In this document: positions 19,675 through 27,511 of the stretch, piece by piece
Layout of the letters: every line of letters starts with the position of its first letter
How positions within the stretch are numbered: position 1 is the stretch's first letter
Program-made: the position numbers and the translations under genes
Source: Mycolicibacterium duvalii
GTDB taxonomy: Bacteria; Actinomycetota; Actinomycetes; Mycobacteriales; Mycobacteriaceae
Length of the DNA: 64,000 bases
Assembly: GCF_010726645.1 (NCBI RefSeq)
Contig: NZ_AP022563.1
Span: 3,906,001-3,970,000, forward strand
Reading direction: 5' to 3'
Notes under the pieces: model-generated
The model's input: only the letters and a program-made list of their open reading frames with translations
Told to the model about the DNA's origin: nothing
The model's database searches: none

Positions 19675-20187
19675 ATGCCGCGTTCATTCGACTTGGCCGC
19701 CGAATACGAGGGCACCGTCGAACAGGTTCACCGCGCCTTCAGCGACGAGCAGTACTGGTTGGTGCGCCTGGAGGATTCCGGCGCCGACCACGTGCGGCTC
19801 GACGAGATGACCATCGAGGACTCGGGAGCCATCCGGGTCCGGACCACCCAGATCCTGCGGGCCGACCGGTTGCCGGCCGTGGTGACGCAGTTCCACCGCG
19901 GAGACCTCAGTTTCGTGCGCGAAGAGATGTGGACACCCGTCGTCGACGGGCAGGCCAGCGCGGTGGTCAGCGGCTCCATCCCCGGTGCCCCGGCCAGCCT
20001 CACCGGCAACGCGCTGCTGCTCCCGGCTCCCGAAGGCGTCCGTGCGCGATTGGACCTCACCGCCGTCGTCGAGGTCCGCGTCCCGTTGGTCGGCGGCAAG
20101 ATCGAGAACTTCATCGGCAACCAGCTGGTGGACCTGCTGATCGCCGAGCAGCGATTCACCACGGGGTGGATCACCGAGAACAGCTGA
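19675..20187 (+). CDS. DUF2505 family START-like protein
   Basis: A 170-residue protein of the DUF2505 family, like Rv0481c, with a START/SRPBCC-like alpha/beta layout: an N-terminal strand SFDLAAEYEGTVEQVHRAF, a run of beta strands, and a C-terminal helix IGNQLVDLLIAEQRFT. The family probably binds a hydrophobic ligand; no catalytic residue is evident. It diverges from murB with 26 bases between start codons. The next gene, a methyltransferase-like protein, follows after 21 bases. Confidence 0.7.
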   Translation: MPRSFDLAAEYEGTVEQVHRAFSDEQYWLVRLEDSGADHVRLDEMTIEDSGAIRVRTTQILRADRLPAVVTQFHRGDLSFVREEMWTPVVDGQASAVVSGSIPGAPASLTGNALLLPAPEGVRARLDLTAVVEVRVPLVGGKIENFIGNQLVDLLIAEQRFTTGWITENS

Positions 20188-20196
20188 GTCCGGCCC

Positions 20197-20202
20197 TACC
20201 AT
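20197..20202 (+). promoter_or_regulatory. -10 box before the methyltransferase-like gene
   Basis: TACCAT, six bases before the ATG at 20209. It suggests a separate leaderless transcript inside the plus-strand cluster. Confidence 0.45.
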
Positions 20203-20208
20203 CGAGGC

Positions 20209-21003
20209 ATGCCACCTGCGCGCCCCGTCGGTGCGATCACGCGGGGCACCACCGGCCACAATCGATTGCGCCGCAGCGATCGCTGGCTGGTGCACTCTTC
20301 CCGGGTCCGCACCGCTTTGCAGGCCGGCCGCGATCCGCTGGTGGTCGATCTGGGTTACGGCGCCAAGCCGATCACCACCCTCGAGCTCGCGACCCGCCTG
20401 CGTGAGGTTCGCGCCGACGTCCGCGTCGTCGGGCTGGAGATCGACCCGGACCGGGTGCGGGCCGCGCAGGAGGCGTCCACCACACCCGGGGTCGACTTCG
20501 CGCTCGGCGGTTTCGAGTTGGCCGGGCACCGCCCGCTGCTGGTGCGTGCGTTCAACGTGCTGCGCCAGTATCCCGTCGACGCCGTGCCCGACGCGTGGGC
20601 GCAGATGCAACGGCGCCTGGCGCCGGGCGGCCTGATCGTCGACGGCACGTGCGACGAGCTGGGCCGCCGGTGCTGCTGGGTGCTGCTCGACGCCAACGCG
20701 CCGGTCAGCCTCACGCTGGCCTGCGATCCGTTCGCCATCGAACGGCCCTCCGACCTGGCCGAACGTCTGCCCAAGGCGCTGATCCACCACAACGTCGAGG
20801 GCCAGCCCGTCCACGCGCTGCTGAGCGCCGCCGATCAGGCCTGGGCCACGGTGGCCGGTCACGGGGTTTTCGGACCGCGCGCCCGGTGGCGAGCGATGAC
20901 CGAAGTCCTTGCCGGGCAGGGTGTTCCGGTGGCCACGCCGCGGCGCAGCATCCGGGACGCCGTGCTGACGGTGCCGTGGTCGTCGGTGGCGCCGGTCGGC
21001 TGA
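20209..21003 (+). CDS. class I SAM-methyltransferase-like protein
   Basis: A 264-residue protein with a Rossmann methyltransferase pattern: motif I VVDLGYGAKPITTLELA (near residue 45), motif II VVGLEIDPDRV with the acidic residue, and motif IV/V-like RAFNVLRQYPV, APGGLIVDGTCDE. The glycine pattern in motif I (DLGYGAKP) is unusual, and the target is not known. The N-terminus is basic. I know no gene at this place in M. tuberculosis, so it may be lost there or gained here. It precedes the carbon-nitrogen hydrolase by 35 bases. Confidence 0.6.
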   Translation: MPPARPVGAITRGTTGHNRLRRSDRWLVHSSRVRTALQAGRDPLVVDLGYGAKPITTLELATRLREVRADVRVVGLEIDPDRVRAAQEASTTPGVDFALGGFELAGHRPLLVRAFNVLRQYPVDAVPDAWAQMQRRLAPGGLIVDGTCDELGRRCCWVLLDANAPVSLTLACDPFAIERPSDLAERLPKALIHHNVEGQPVHALLSAADQAWATVAGHGVFGPRARWRAMTEVLAGQGVPVATPRRSIRDAVLTVPWSSVAPVG

Positions 21004-21026
21004 CCACGCGGACCCGGACCGCTCAC

Positions 21027-21032
21027 TACGCT
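21027..21032 (+). promoter_or_regulatory. -10 box before the carbon-nitrogen hydrolase
   Basis: TACGCT, six bases before the ATG at 21039. It supports that start against an upstream open frame. Confidence 0.5.
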
Positions 21033-21038
21033 GGTGGC

Positions 21039-21854
21039 ATGCGTATCGCACTGGCCCAGATCCGCAGCAGCGACGAGCCGACCGCCAACCTCGCCCTGGT
21101 CGAGGAGTACACCCGGCAGGCCGTGGATGCCGGCGCGTCGCTGGTGCTGTTCCCGGAGGCGACGATGTGCCGGTTCGGCGTACCGCTGGCCCCGATCGCC
21201 GAACCGTTCGACGGCCCGTGGGCTTCCGGGGTGCGCGCGATCGCGCAGCGGGCCGGCGTCGTCGTGGTCGCGGGGATGTTCGTGCCGGCCGACCACGGTC
21301 GCGTCACCAACACGCTGATCGCCACCGGGCCCGGCGTCGACGCACGGTACGACAAGATCCACCTCTACGACGCGTTCGGATTCACCGAGTCCAAGACCGT
21401 CGCGCCCGGCACCGAGCCCTGCCTCATCACCGTCGACGGCGTGACCGTCGGGTTGACGTTGTGCTACGACATCCGCTTCCCCGAGCTCTACGTCGAGCTG
21501 GCCGAACGCGGGGCCGAGGTGATCACCGCGCACGCGTCGTGGGGCACCGGTCCCGGCAAACTCGACCAATGGACCCTGCTGGCCCGCGCCCGGGCCATCG
21601 ACACCAGCAGCGTGGTCGCCGCGGTGGGACAGGCCTACCCCGGCGACGAGCTGGCCAAGCTGGGCCCGACCGGCGTGGGGGGCAGTGTGGTCGCGTCGGC
21701 GCTGGGCGAGGTGGTCGCGTCAGCGGGCGCCGACCCGCAGCTTCTGGTCTGCGACGTCGACCTCGACGCGGCCCGCAAGGCACGCGCCACCGTCGCGGTC
21801 ATGGACAACCGCTCAGCGTTCGCTCATGTCGGTAAGGCAGAATCGCGGGCGTGA
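21039..21854 (+). CDS. carbon-nitrogen hydrolase (nitrilase superfamily)
   Basis: A 271-residue nitrilase-superfamily amidase, like Rv0480c. The catalytic Glu is in VLFPEATMCRF, the Lys in YDKIHLYDAFG and the Cys in TLCYDIRFPELY, so the Glu-Lys-Cys triad is complete. The CYDIRFPE form is the one of the Nit/omega-amidase and deaminated-glutathione amidase branch, which removes amide nitrogen from small acids; the exact substrate is inferred. Its stop overlaps the next gene by four bases (GTGA). Confidence 0.8.
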   Translation: MRIALAQIRSSDEPTANLALVEEYTRQAVDAGASLVLFPEATMCRFGVPLAPIAEPFDGPWASGVRAIAQRAGVVVVAGMFVPADHGRVTNTLIATGPGVDARYDKIHLYDAFGFTESKTVAPGTEPCLITVDGVTVGLTLCYDIRFPELYVELAERGAEVITAHASWGTGPGKLDQWTLLARARAIDTSSVVAAVGQAYPGDELAKLGPTGVGGSVVASALGEVVASAGADPQLLVCDVDLDAARKARATVAVMDNRSAFAHVGKAESRA

Positions 21855-22738
21855 CCGATCCCTGGGCCCGTCAGCCTCAGCAACCCGGCCCACCGCCACC
21901 ACAGTTCCCCCCGAACGCTCCGCAGGGTTCGGCACCGGGCACCGCACCCGGGTATCCGCCGCCCCCGACCGACCACGAGGAGTCCTCGTTGCCGGCCAAG
22001 CTGAAGAACTTTTTCTCCGACCCGCTGTCGGTCGTCCTGGCGGTCGTGATCGTCGTGGCCCTGGTGTTCGCCGGGTTCCTCGCCGTCGAGCTGTATGCGC
22101 GCAACCGCGCCGACTCGGTGGTGGCGGGCGTGGTCGAGTGCGTCGTTCAGGACGACGCCGAAGCGTCGTTCGGCGCCCTGCCGCCCTTCCTGCTGCAGCA
22201 CGTATCGGGGCACTACACCAATATCCGGATCGAGACCGCGGGCAATCAGGTCCGCGATGCCCAGGGCATGAAGGTCGAGCTGGACATCAACGACGTCCGG
22301 CTGGAGGACTCCGCCACCTCCAGCGGCACGGTGGGGTCGTTGCTGGCCCACATCACCTGGAGCGCCGAAGGCATCAAGCAGACCATTCAGGGCGCCATCC
22401 CGCTGGTGGGCAGTTTCGTCAACGGCGTGACCACCAACCCCAGCGACGGCACCATCGAGCTCGAGGGTGCGCTGGGCAGCATCACCGCGCGCCCGCAGGT
22501 CGTCGACGGCGGCATCGCGCTGCAGGTGCAGCGCGTCACCGGTCTGGGCTTCACCTTGCCGCGCGAAGCCGTCCAGCCCGCACTCGACGCGTTCACCTCC
22601 GAGCTGACGCAGAACTACCCCATGGACATCAAGGCCGACTCGGTCGAGGTCACCGATTCCGGTGTGGTGAGCCAATTCTCGACCCGCAACGCCACCATCC
22701 CGAAGCAGTCGCAGGACCCCTGCTTCAGCGGGCTGTGA
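21851..22738 (+). CDS. DUF2993 (LmeA-like) membrane-anchored protein
   Basis: A 295-residue protein with a proline/glutamine-rich cytoplasmic start (PQQPGPPPPQFPP), one membrane segment at about 59-83 (SVVLAVVIVVALVFAGFLAV), and an extracytoplasmic DUF2993 domain. DUF2993 includes LmeA, which affects lipomannan mannan elongation and binds phospholipid in mycobacteria; a similar envelope lipid role is only inferred. The GTG at 21851 overlaps the hydrolase stop, so the two are coupled. It resembles Rv0479c. Confidence 0.75.
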   Translation: MTDPWARQPQQPGPPPPQFPPNAPQGSAPGTAPGYPPPPTDHEESSLPAKLKNFFSDPLSVVLAVVIVVALVFAGFLAVELYARNRADSVVAGVVECVVQDDAEASFGALPPFLLQHVSGHYTNIRIETAGNQVRDAQGMKVELDINDVRLEDSATSSGTVGSLLAHITWSAEGIKQTIQGAIPLVGSFVNGVTTNPSDGTIELEGALGSITARPQVVDGGIALQVQRVTGLGFTLPREAVQPALDAFTSELTQNYPMDIKADSVEVTDSGVVSQFSTRNATIPKQSQDPCFSGL

Positions 22739-22742
22739 CCGT

Positions 22743-23420
22743 CTAGCCGAAGCCGTCCAGCACGGTCCGGCTGGCGGACAGGCCCAGCCGGGTCGCGCCG
22801 GCGTCGAGCAGCGCCGCGGCATCGGCGGCCGTGCGAATCCCGCCGCTGGCCTTGATGCCCAGGCGGGCGCCCACCGCGTCGGCCATCACCGCGACCGCAT
22901 GCACCGAGGCGCCGCCGTCGGGATGAAAACCGGTGGAGGTCTTCACGAAGTCCGCGCCGGCGTCCTCGGCGGCCCGGCAGGCGCCACGCAGCGCTTCATC
23001 GCCACCGAGACGCAGCAGCGCCGCGGACTCGACGATGACCTTGAGCACGGTATCGGGCGCGGCGGTGCGCACGGCGGCGATATCGGCACGCATTCCGGCG
23101 GTGTCGCCGCGCAGCGCGGCGCCGACGTCGATCACCATGTCGATCTCGACGGCGCCGGCGGCCGCCGCCAACGACGCCTCCTGCGCCTTGACGACCGAGA
23201 AGTGCTTTCCGGACGGGAATCCCACGACCGAGGCCACCGCCTGCGGCCCCTGCAGGGCCTGGACGGCCGCGGCGACCAGCGTCGGGGACACGCAGACGGC
23301 GAACACGCCGAGTTCGGCGGCCTCGGCGGCCAACGCGGTGACGTCGTGCTCGGTCGCCTCGGGTTTGAGCAGGGTGTGATCGATCAGCGCCGCCACCTGG
23401 GCGCGGGTGTAGGAACCCAT
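22743..23420 (-). CDS. deoC: deoxyribose-phosphate aldolase
   Basis: Cleaves 2-deoxyribose-5-phosphate to glyceraldehyde-3-phosphate and acetaldehyde in deoxynucleoside breakdown. The 225-residue class I aldolase has IDHTLLKPEAT near the N-terminus, the Schiff-base lysine in FVKTSTGFHPDGG and the proton-relay lysine in GIKASGGIRT. Its ATG overlaps the stop of the upstream secreted-protein gene by one base (TGATG), so translation is coupled. Length is normal for the family. Confidence 0.95.
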   Translation of the reverse strand: MGSYTRAQVAALIDHTLLKPEATEHDVTALAAEAAELGVFAVCVSPTLVAAAVQALQGPQAVASVVGFPSGKHFSVVKAQEASLAAAAGAVEIDMVIDVGAALRGDTAGMRADIAAVRTAAPDTVLKVIVESAALLRLGGDEALRGACRAAEDAGADFVKTSTGFHPDGGASVHAVAVMADAVGARLGIKASGGIRTAADAAALLDAGATRLGLSASRTVLDGFG

Positions 23421-23836
23421 CAGAAGGGTTCTTCGGTGCCGCCCGGGTTGCAGCCGGTGGCCACCAGCTGGTCGGGGCTGACCAGCGGGCGCCACGGTTC
23501 CAGATTCCAGCTCGTCTTGCCCGGTTCGAAGATCTCGGCGAATTTCCAGTGGCAGAAAAACTGTTCCTTCATCCCGGGGATCTCCGCGTCGGGCGACAAC
23601 GTCAGCACCTCGGCCCAGGCCTGTTCACCCGCGGGGGCGGCGCCGGGCCGTCCGGAGGTGTCCCGCCCCGCCGGCGTCGGGTAGACGCGCAGGCTGGACA
23701 GGTCGCCCCACTTGGCCCATTCGACGTGGTCGACATAGGGCGGCGGGGACCCCGCCGGGGTGGCGGCCGCGCTCGGTGCGAGGACGACCGGCAACACACC
23801 CGCCGCCGCGACGGCGGCGAGCACGGCGCGCCGCAC
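23420..23836 (-). CDS. secreted DUF2599 protein
   Basis: A 138-residue exported protein, like Rv0477. The signal peptide is RRAVLAAVAAAGVLPVVLAPSAAATP with cleavage near SAAA, followed by the DUF2599 block VEWAKWGDLSSLRVYPTPAGR and a Trp/Phe-rich C-terminal part (FFCHWKFAEIFEPGKTSWNLE). No function is known. The GTG at 23836 overlaps the stop of the preceding membrane-protein gene by one base, and its own stop overlaps deoC, giving three tightly coupled genes. Confidence 0.75.
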   Translation of the reverse strand: MRRAVLAAVAAAGVLPVVLAPSAAATPAGSPPPYVDHVEWAKWGDLSSLRVYPTPAGRDTSGRPGAAPAGEQAWAEVLTLSPDAEIPGMKEQFFCHWKFAEIFEPGKTSWNLEPWRPLVSPDQLVATGCNPGGTEEPF

Positions 23837-24120
23837 TATCGTGACTTCCCTTGCACCTCGAGGATTCTCGGCCGAACATCGACGAGGTAGACGCCCGCGG
23901 CGACGGCCGCGATGGCCGCGCCGAACACGCCGCGGAACAGCAGGAGCAACAGGATGCTGATACCCAGGATCGCCAGCCAAGCGGGCTTGCTGAGTTTATC
24001 GGCTGCGGTGTAGGCATCCGGTCGCTGCATCGCGGCGTGCACGAACGAGTACACACCCACGACCAGAACGATCAGGGTCAACGCCAAAATGATGACGCCC
24101 GCAAGGTCGGCAAGTATCAC
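23836..24120 (-). CDS. DUF2516 small membrane protein
   Basis: A 94-residue membrane protein of the DUF2516 family, like Rv0476. Two or three hydrophobic segments are seen: ADLAGVIILALTLIVLVVGV, AWLAILGISILLLLLF and GAAIAAVAAGVYLV, with a polar loop RPDAYTAADKLSKP. It follows hbhA by 37 bases and overlaps the next gene by one base. The conserved order HTH regulator, hbhA, DUF2516, secreted protein, deoC suggests one transcript. No catalytic residues are visible. Confidence 0.75.
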   Translation of the reverse strand: MILADLAGVIILALTLIVLVVGVYSFVHAAMQRPDAYTAADKLSKPAWLAILGISILLLLLFRGVFGAAIAAVAAGVYLVDVRPRILEVQGKSR

Positions 24121-24157
24121 CTCACCAGCCTATGCGGGCGTCAACGTCGGCGTCGAA

Positions 24158-24799
24158 TTACTTCTGGGTGACCTTCTTGGCCGGAGCCTTCTTGGCGGGG
24201 GCCTTCTTCGCCGCAGCCTTCTTGGCGGGGGCCTTCTTGGCCGGAGCCTTCTTGGCCGGAGCCTTCTCAGCGGCCTGCTTGACCGGCTCGGCGGTCTCCT
24301 CGGCGCGCTTGGGCAGTTCCACGCCGACCAGCTTGGCGGCCCGCTCACCGACCGCGCGGGTCTGCGACGCGACGTTGCCCAGCGCCTCCTGGGTCAGCTC
24401 GACGGCCTGGTCGGTGTATCCCTCGACCCGGCTGGCGGCCTCTTCCAGCGCCGGCTGGGCACGCAGCCGCTCCAGCGCGGCCTCGCCACGCTCGACCAGC
24501 TTGTTGTAGGTGGTCTGCGCGGCGTCGGCGTAGGTCTCGGCGAACTTGCGCAGTTCCTCCGAGCTGAGCCGTCCGCGCAGGTCGGCGTACTGGCTGGGCA
24601 GGTCCTCCTGCAGCCGGTTGATCCGGGCGCGGCTCTCCTCGACGCGGGTCTCGGCGTCGGTGCGAGCCTCGCCGGCGCGCTCGCGCAGCGTCGCGACGAT
24701 CTCGTTGACGCGCTCGAGGGCGAGGTCCGCGGCGCCGACGGCGGCGAGCAGCGGAGCCTTCAGATCGTCGATGTCGAACTGGTTCTTGTCATCAGCCAT
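24158..24799 (-). CDS. hbhA: heparin-binding haemagglutinin-like protein
   Basis: A 213-residue surface or envelope-associated protein. Residues 1-160 are highly charged and helical (coiled-coil and apolipoprotein-like), and the last 40 are a lysine-alanine-proline tail built from KKAPA and KKAAA repeats, the heparin/glycosaminoglycan-binding region of HbhA. AAAGGA lies eight bases before the ATG. In M. tuberculosis HbhA the tail lysines are methylated and mediate adherence to epithelial cells; in environmental species the role may be envelope organisation. The HTH gene ends 11 bases upstream. Confidence 0.9.
   Translation of the reverse strand: MADDKNQFDIDDLKAPLLAAVGAADLALERVNEIVATLRERAGEARTDAETRVEESRARINRLQEDLPSQYADLRGRLSSEELRKFAETYADAAQTTYNKLVERGEAALERLRAQPALEEAASRVEGYTDQAVELTQEALGNVASQTRAVGERAAKLVGVELPKRAEETAEPVKQAAEKAPAKKAPAKKAPAKKAAAKKAPAKKAPAKKVTQK
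24172..24270. repeat. KKAPA-encoding tandem repeat in hbhA
   Basis: About six 15-base units encoding Ala-Pro-Ala-Lys-Lys, one of them Ala-Ala. The number of units sets the length of the binding tail. Confidence 0.8.
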
Positions 24800-24810
24800 G
24801 GTCGTTCCTT

Positions 24811-25299
24811 TCAATTCACGTGCGTGGGGTCAATCAACACTGAGTTCGTAATTGCTAATGGGCGTTTGGCTTCAGTGGTCGACTCCTCGTCTGGGTTGCT
24901 GACAGTGTCGAGCGCCCCTGCTGCGTCAAGGGCCGCCTCGTTCTGCTGACAGAACGAGGTGTAGATGTCGAGCAACACCTGCTTCTGCCGTTCATTGATC
25001 GCCGTGTCGGTGACGATCGCGTCCCGAACCTCGCTCGTCTCACTCGGCTCGAGAATCCCAGCCTGGATGTAGAGCACTTCCGCAGAGACGCGCAGCGCCT
25101 TGGCGATCTGGTTGAGCACGTCCGCCGACGGCTTCCGGAGACCGCGCTCGATCTGGCTGAGGTACGGATTGCTGACACCGGCCTTCTCGGCCAACTGCCG
25201 CACGGAGACCTGGGCGGCCTCCCGTTGGCTCCGGATGAACGAACCGATGTCCTGCGCAGCGTTGGACACGACAGCGGCGAGATTCTCCTCCTGCGCCAT
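24811..25299 (-). CDS. XRE-family regulator upstream of hbhA
   Basis: A 162-residue regulator with a HipB/XRE helix-turn-helix at about residues 18-72 (SVRQLAEKAGVSNPYLSQIE) and an acidic helical C-terminal region. It resembles Rv0474, reported as a copper-responsive repressor in M. tuberculosis. The ATG at 25299 opens MAQEEN; a longer frame begins 13 codons earlier. It reads into hbhA with 11 bases between, so both share control. A perfect inverted repeat lies 60-85 bases upstream. Confidence 0.8.
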   Translation of the reverse strand: MAQEENLAAVVSNAAQDIGSFIRSQREAAQVSVRQLAEKAGVSNPYLSQIERGLRKPSADVLNQIAKALRVSAEVLYIQAGILEPSETSEVRDAIVTDTAINERQKQVLLDIYTSFCQQNEAALDAAGALDTVSNPDEESTTEAKRPLAITNSVLIDPTHVN

Positions 25300-25358
25300 G
25301 AGTCGCCCCCTCGTGCGATGGGTATCCGTTACCGACAATCACCACGGTACGCGCGGGT

Positions 25359-25384
25359 GCTAACTTTTGCAAGCACTAGTTAGC
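25359..25384. promoter_or_regulatory. perfect inverted repeat upstream of the XRE-hbhA unit
   Basis: GCTAACT (25359-25365) and AGTTAGC (25378-25384) form a perfect 7-bp inverted repeat with a 12-base spacer containing TTTGCAAG. It sits between the XRE gene and the DUF445 gene end, upstream of the XRE start. Candidate operator of the XRE protein. Confidence 0.5.
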
Positions 25385-25389
25385 GCAGG

Positions 25390-26718
25390 TCAGAAGGCTA
25401 AGTGGGCGATGGTGTAGATCACCAGCCCGGCGAGCGCGCCCACCACCGTGCCGTTGATGCGGATGAATTGCAGGTCCCGTCCGACGTGCAGTTCGATGCG
25501 CCGGCTGGCCTCCGCGGCGTCCCAGCGCTCGATGGTCTCGGTGATGATCGCGGTGATCTCGACGCCGTACTGACCGACCAGGTGCTCGGCCGCGCGCACG
25601 ATCCAGTTGTCCACCTTGTCGCGCAGCTCGGCGTCCTCACACAGCGACTCGCCGATGCGCACCACAGTGTCGGCCGTGCGGGCCCGCAGGGCCGAGGACG
25701 GGTCGTCGACCCCCTCGAGGATCATCCGCTTGGCCGCCCCCCACGCCGTCTCGGCGGCGCGCGCCACCTCGTCGCGGGCCATGATCTGCTCTTTGACGTT
25801 CTCGGCCTTCTGGATGGTCACCGTGTCGTTCTGTAGATCGTCGGCGAAGTCGAACAGGAACCGCGTCGCCGAGCGGCGCAACTCGTGATCGGGATTGCGG
25901 CGCACCTTGTCGGTGAAGTCCATCAGCTCGCGGTGGATGCGGTCACCGACGAGGTGGTCGACCCAACGCGGCGACCAGGTCGGCGAGTCCCGCTCAACCA
26001 CCCGCTCGATGATCTCGTCGGCGTTGAGCGACCACTGGAACGCCCGGTCGGCCAACAGCTGCAACAGCGCCTCCTGGCGGCCCTCGGCGAGCATCGTCGA
26101 CAGCACCCGGCCGATGGGCGGGCCCCATTGGGGTTCGGCGATCCGCTTGACGATCATCCGGTCCAGCACGTGCTGGACGTCCTCGTCGCGAAGCATCTCC
26201 ACGAGCACGCGAAGCACGGTCGCCGTCTCGGCCGCGACGCGTTCGGCGTGCCGACGGTCGGACAGCCATTTTCCGACCCGGCCGGCCACCTCGGCGTCAC
26301 GCAGCTTCGTGCGGATGTTCTCCGGGGACAGGAAGTTCTCCCGGACGAAGGTGCCCAGGCCCTCCCCCAGCTGGTCCTTCTTGCGCTTGATGATCGCGGT
26401 GTGCGGGATCGGGATCCCGAGCGGATGCTTGAACAGCGCCGTGACCGCGAACCAGTCCGCCAGCGCACCGACCATGCCGGCCTCGGCGGCCGCGCGCACG
26501 TACCCGACCCACGGGTCGGCACCGCGGGACTGGGCCCAGCTGCACAGCAGGAAGATCACCGTCGCCCCGAGCAGGAAGCTGAGCGCGACGATCTTCATCC
26601 GGCGCAGCGAACGGCGCCGCTCGGCGTCGCCCGCCGAATCGGCACCGGCGAGCGCCTCGGCGAAGCTCGTCCGCGCGGGTCCGGCGGCTGGTAGTCGGTG
26701 TGCCACGTCCACCATCAT
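25390..26718 (-). CDS. DUF445 membrane protein
   Basis: A 442-residue DUF445 (YheB/Rv0473-like) protein. A hydrophobic helix lies at about 45-62, followed by GMVGALADWFAVTALFKHPLG, the family signature, then KKDQLGEGLGTFVRENFLSP. The long middle is helical and charged, and a second hydrophobic helix ends the protein (VVGALAGLVIYTIAHLAF). It is probably an envelope or membrane-bridging structural protein. It is divergent from the TetR gene, with about 90 bases between starts. No enzymatic motif is visible. Confidence 0.8.
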   Translation of the reverse strand: MMVDVAHRLPAAGPARTSFAEALAGADSAGDAERRRSLRRMKIVALSFLLGATVIFLLCSWAQSRGADPWVGYVRAAAEAGMVGALADWFAVTALFKHPLGIPIPHTAIIKRKKDQLGEGLGTFVRENFLSPENIRTKLRDAEVAGRVGKWLSDRRHAERVAAETATVLRVLVEMLRDEDVQHVLDRMIVKRIAEPQWGPPIGRVLSTMLAEGRQEALLQLLADRAFQWSLNADEIIERVVERDSPTWSPRWVDHLVGDRIHRELMDFTDKVRRNPDHELRRSATRFLFDFADDLQNDTVTIQKAENVKEQIMARDEVARAAETAWGAAKRMILEGVDDPSSALRARTADTVVRIGESLCEDAELRDKVDNWIVRAAEHLVGQYGVEITAIITETIERWDAAEASRRIELHVGRDLQFIRINGTVVGALAGLVIYTIAHLAF

Positions 26719-26772
26719 CCGCTACGTCACCGACTGCTCCGTCCCAGCAATGCCGCAGGTGGTCGGTCACCG

Positions 26773-26778
26773 TATTAT
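26773..26778 (+). promoter_or_regulatory. -10 box for the TetR-ppk2 unit
   Basis: TATTAT, about 33 bases before the GTG at 26811. It would give a short leader containing a purine-rich GGAACGGA element. Confidence 0.4.
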
Positions 26779-26810
26779 CGGCAGGGACAACGGAACGGAT
26801 CAGCGCGAAC

Positions 26811-27503
26811 GTGGCACAAACATCACCGCAGGTGGCGGTCAAGACCGACGGGCGCAAACGCCGCTGGCATCGACACAAGGTCGAGCGTCGGAACGAGCTG
26901 GTGGACGGCACACTGGAGGCCATCCGCCGGCTCGGCAGCAACGTCAGCATGGACGAGATCGCCGCCGAGATCGGCGTGTCGAAGACGGTGCTCTACCGCT
27001 ACTTCGTCGACAAGAACGACCTCACGACCGCGGTGATGATGCGGTTCGCGCAGACCACGCTGATCCCGAACATGGCCGCCGCACTGTCGTCAAACCTCGA
27101 CGGGTACGAGCTCACCCGCGAGATCATCCGCGTCTACGTCGCGACCGTCGCCGCCGAACCCGAGCCCTACCGTTTCGTCATGGCCAACAACTCGGCCAGC
27201 AAGAGCAAGGCCGTCGCCGAGTCCGAACAGATCATCGCGCGGATGCTGGCGGTGATGCTGCGCCGGCGGATGGTGGCCGTGGGCATGGACACCGGCGGCG
27301 TGGAGCCGTGGGCCTTCCACATCGTCGGCGGGGTGCAGTTGGCCACGCACTCGTGGATGTCGCATCCGAGGATGACCGCCGACGAGCTGATCGACTACCT
27401 GACGATGCTGTCGTGGAGCGCGCTGTGCGGCATCGTCGAGGTGAACGGGTCCCTGGAGCGGTTCCGTCAGAGCCCGCACCCGTCGCCCATCCTTCCTGCT
27501 TGA
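26811..27503 (+). CDS. TetR-family regulator
   Basis: A 230-residue TetR regulator, like Rv0472c. The DNA-binding part is at about residues 22-70 (NVSMDEIAAEIGVSKTVLYRYFVDKNDL), and the ligand domain is helical. The GTG at 26811 gives the known length; the frame is open upstream. It diverges from the DUF445 gene and is followed after eight bases by ppk2, so it may regulate both. In M. tuberculosis the next genes are mycolic-acid methyltransferases, which are missing here. Confidence 0.8.
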   Translation: MAQTSPQVAVKTDGRKRRWHRHKVERRNELVDGTLEAIRRLGSNVSMDEIAAEIGVSKTVLYRYFVDKNDLTTAVMMRFAQTTLIPNMAAALSSNLDGYELTREIIRVYVATVAAEPEPYRFVMANNSASKSKAVAESEQIIARMLAVMLRRRMVAVGMDTGGVEPWAFHIVGGVQLATHSWMSHPRMTADELIDYLTMLSWSALCGIVEVNGSLERFRQSPHPSPILPA

Positions 27504-27511
27504 CTGAGCGG

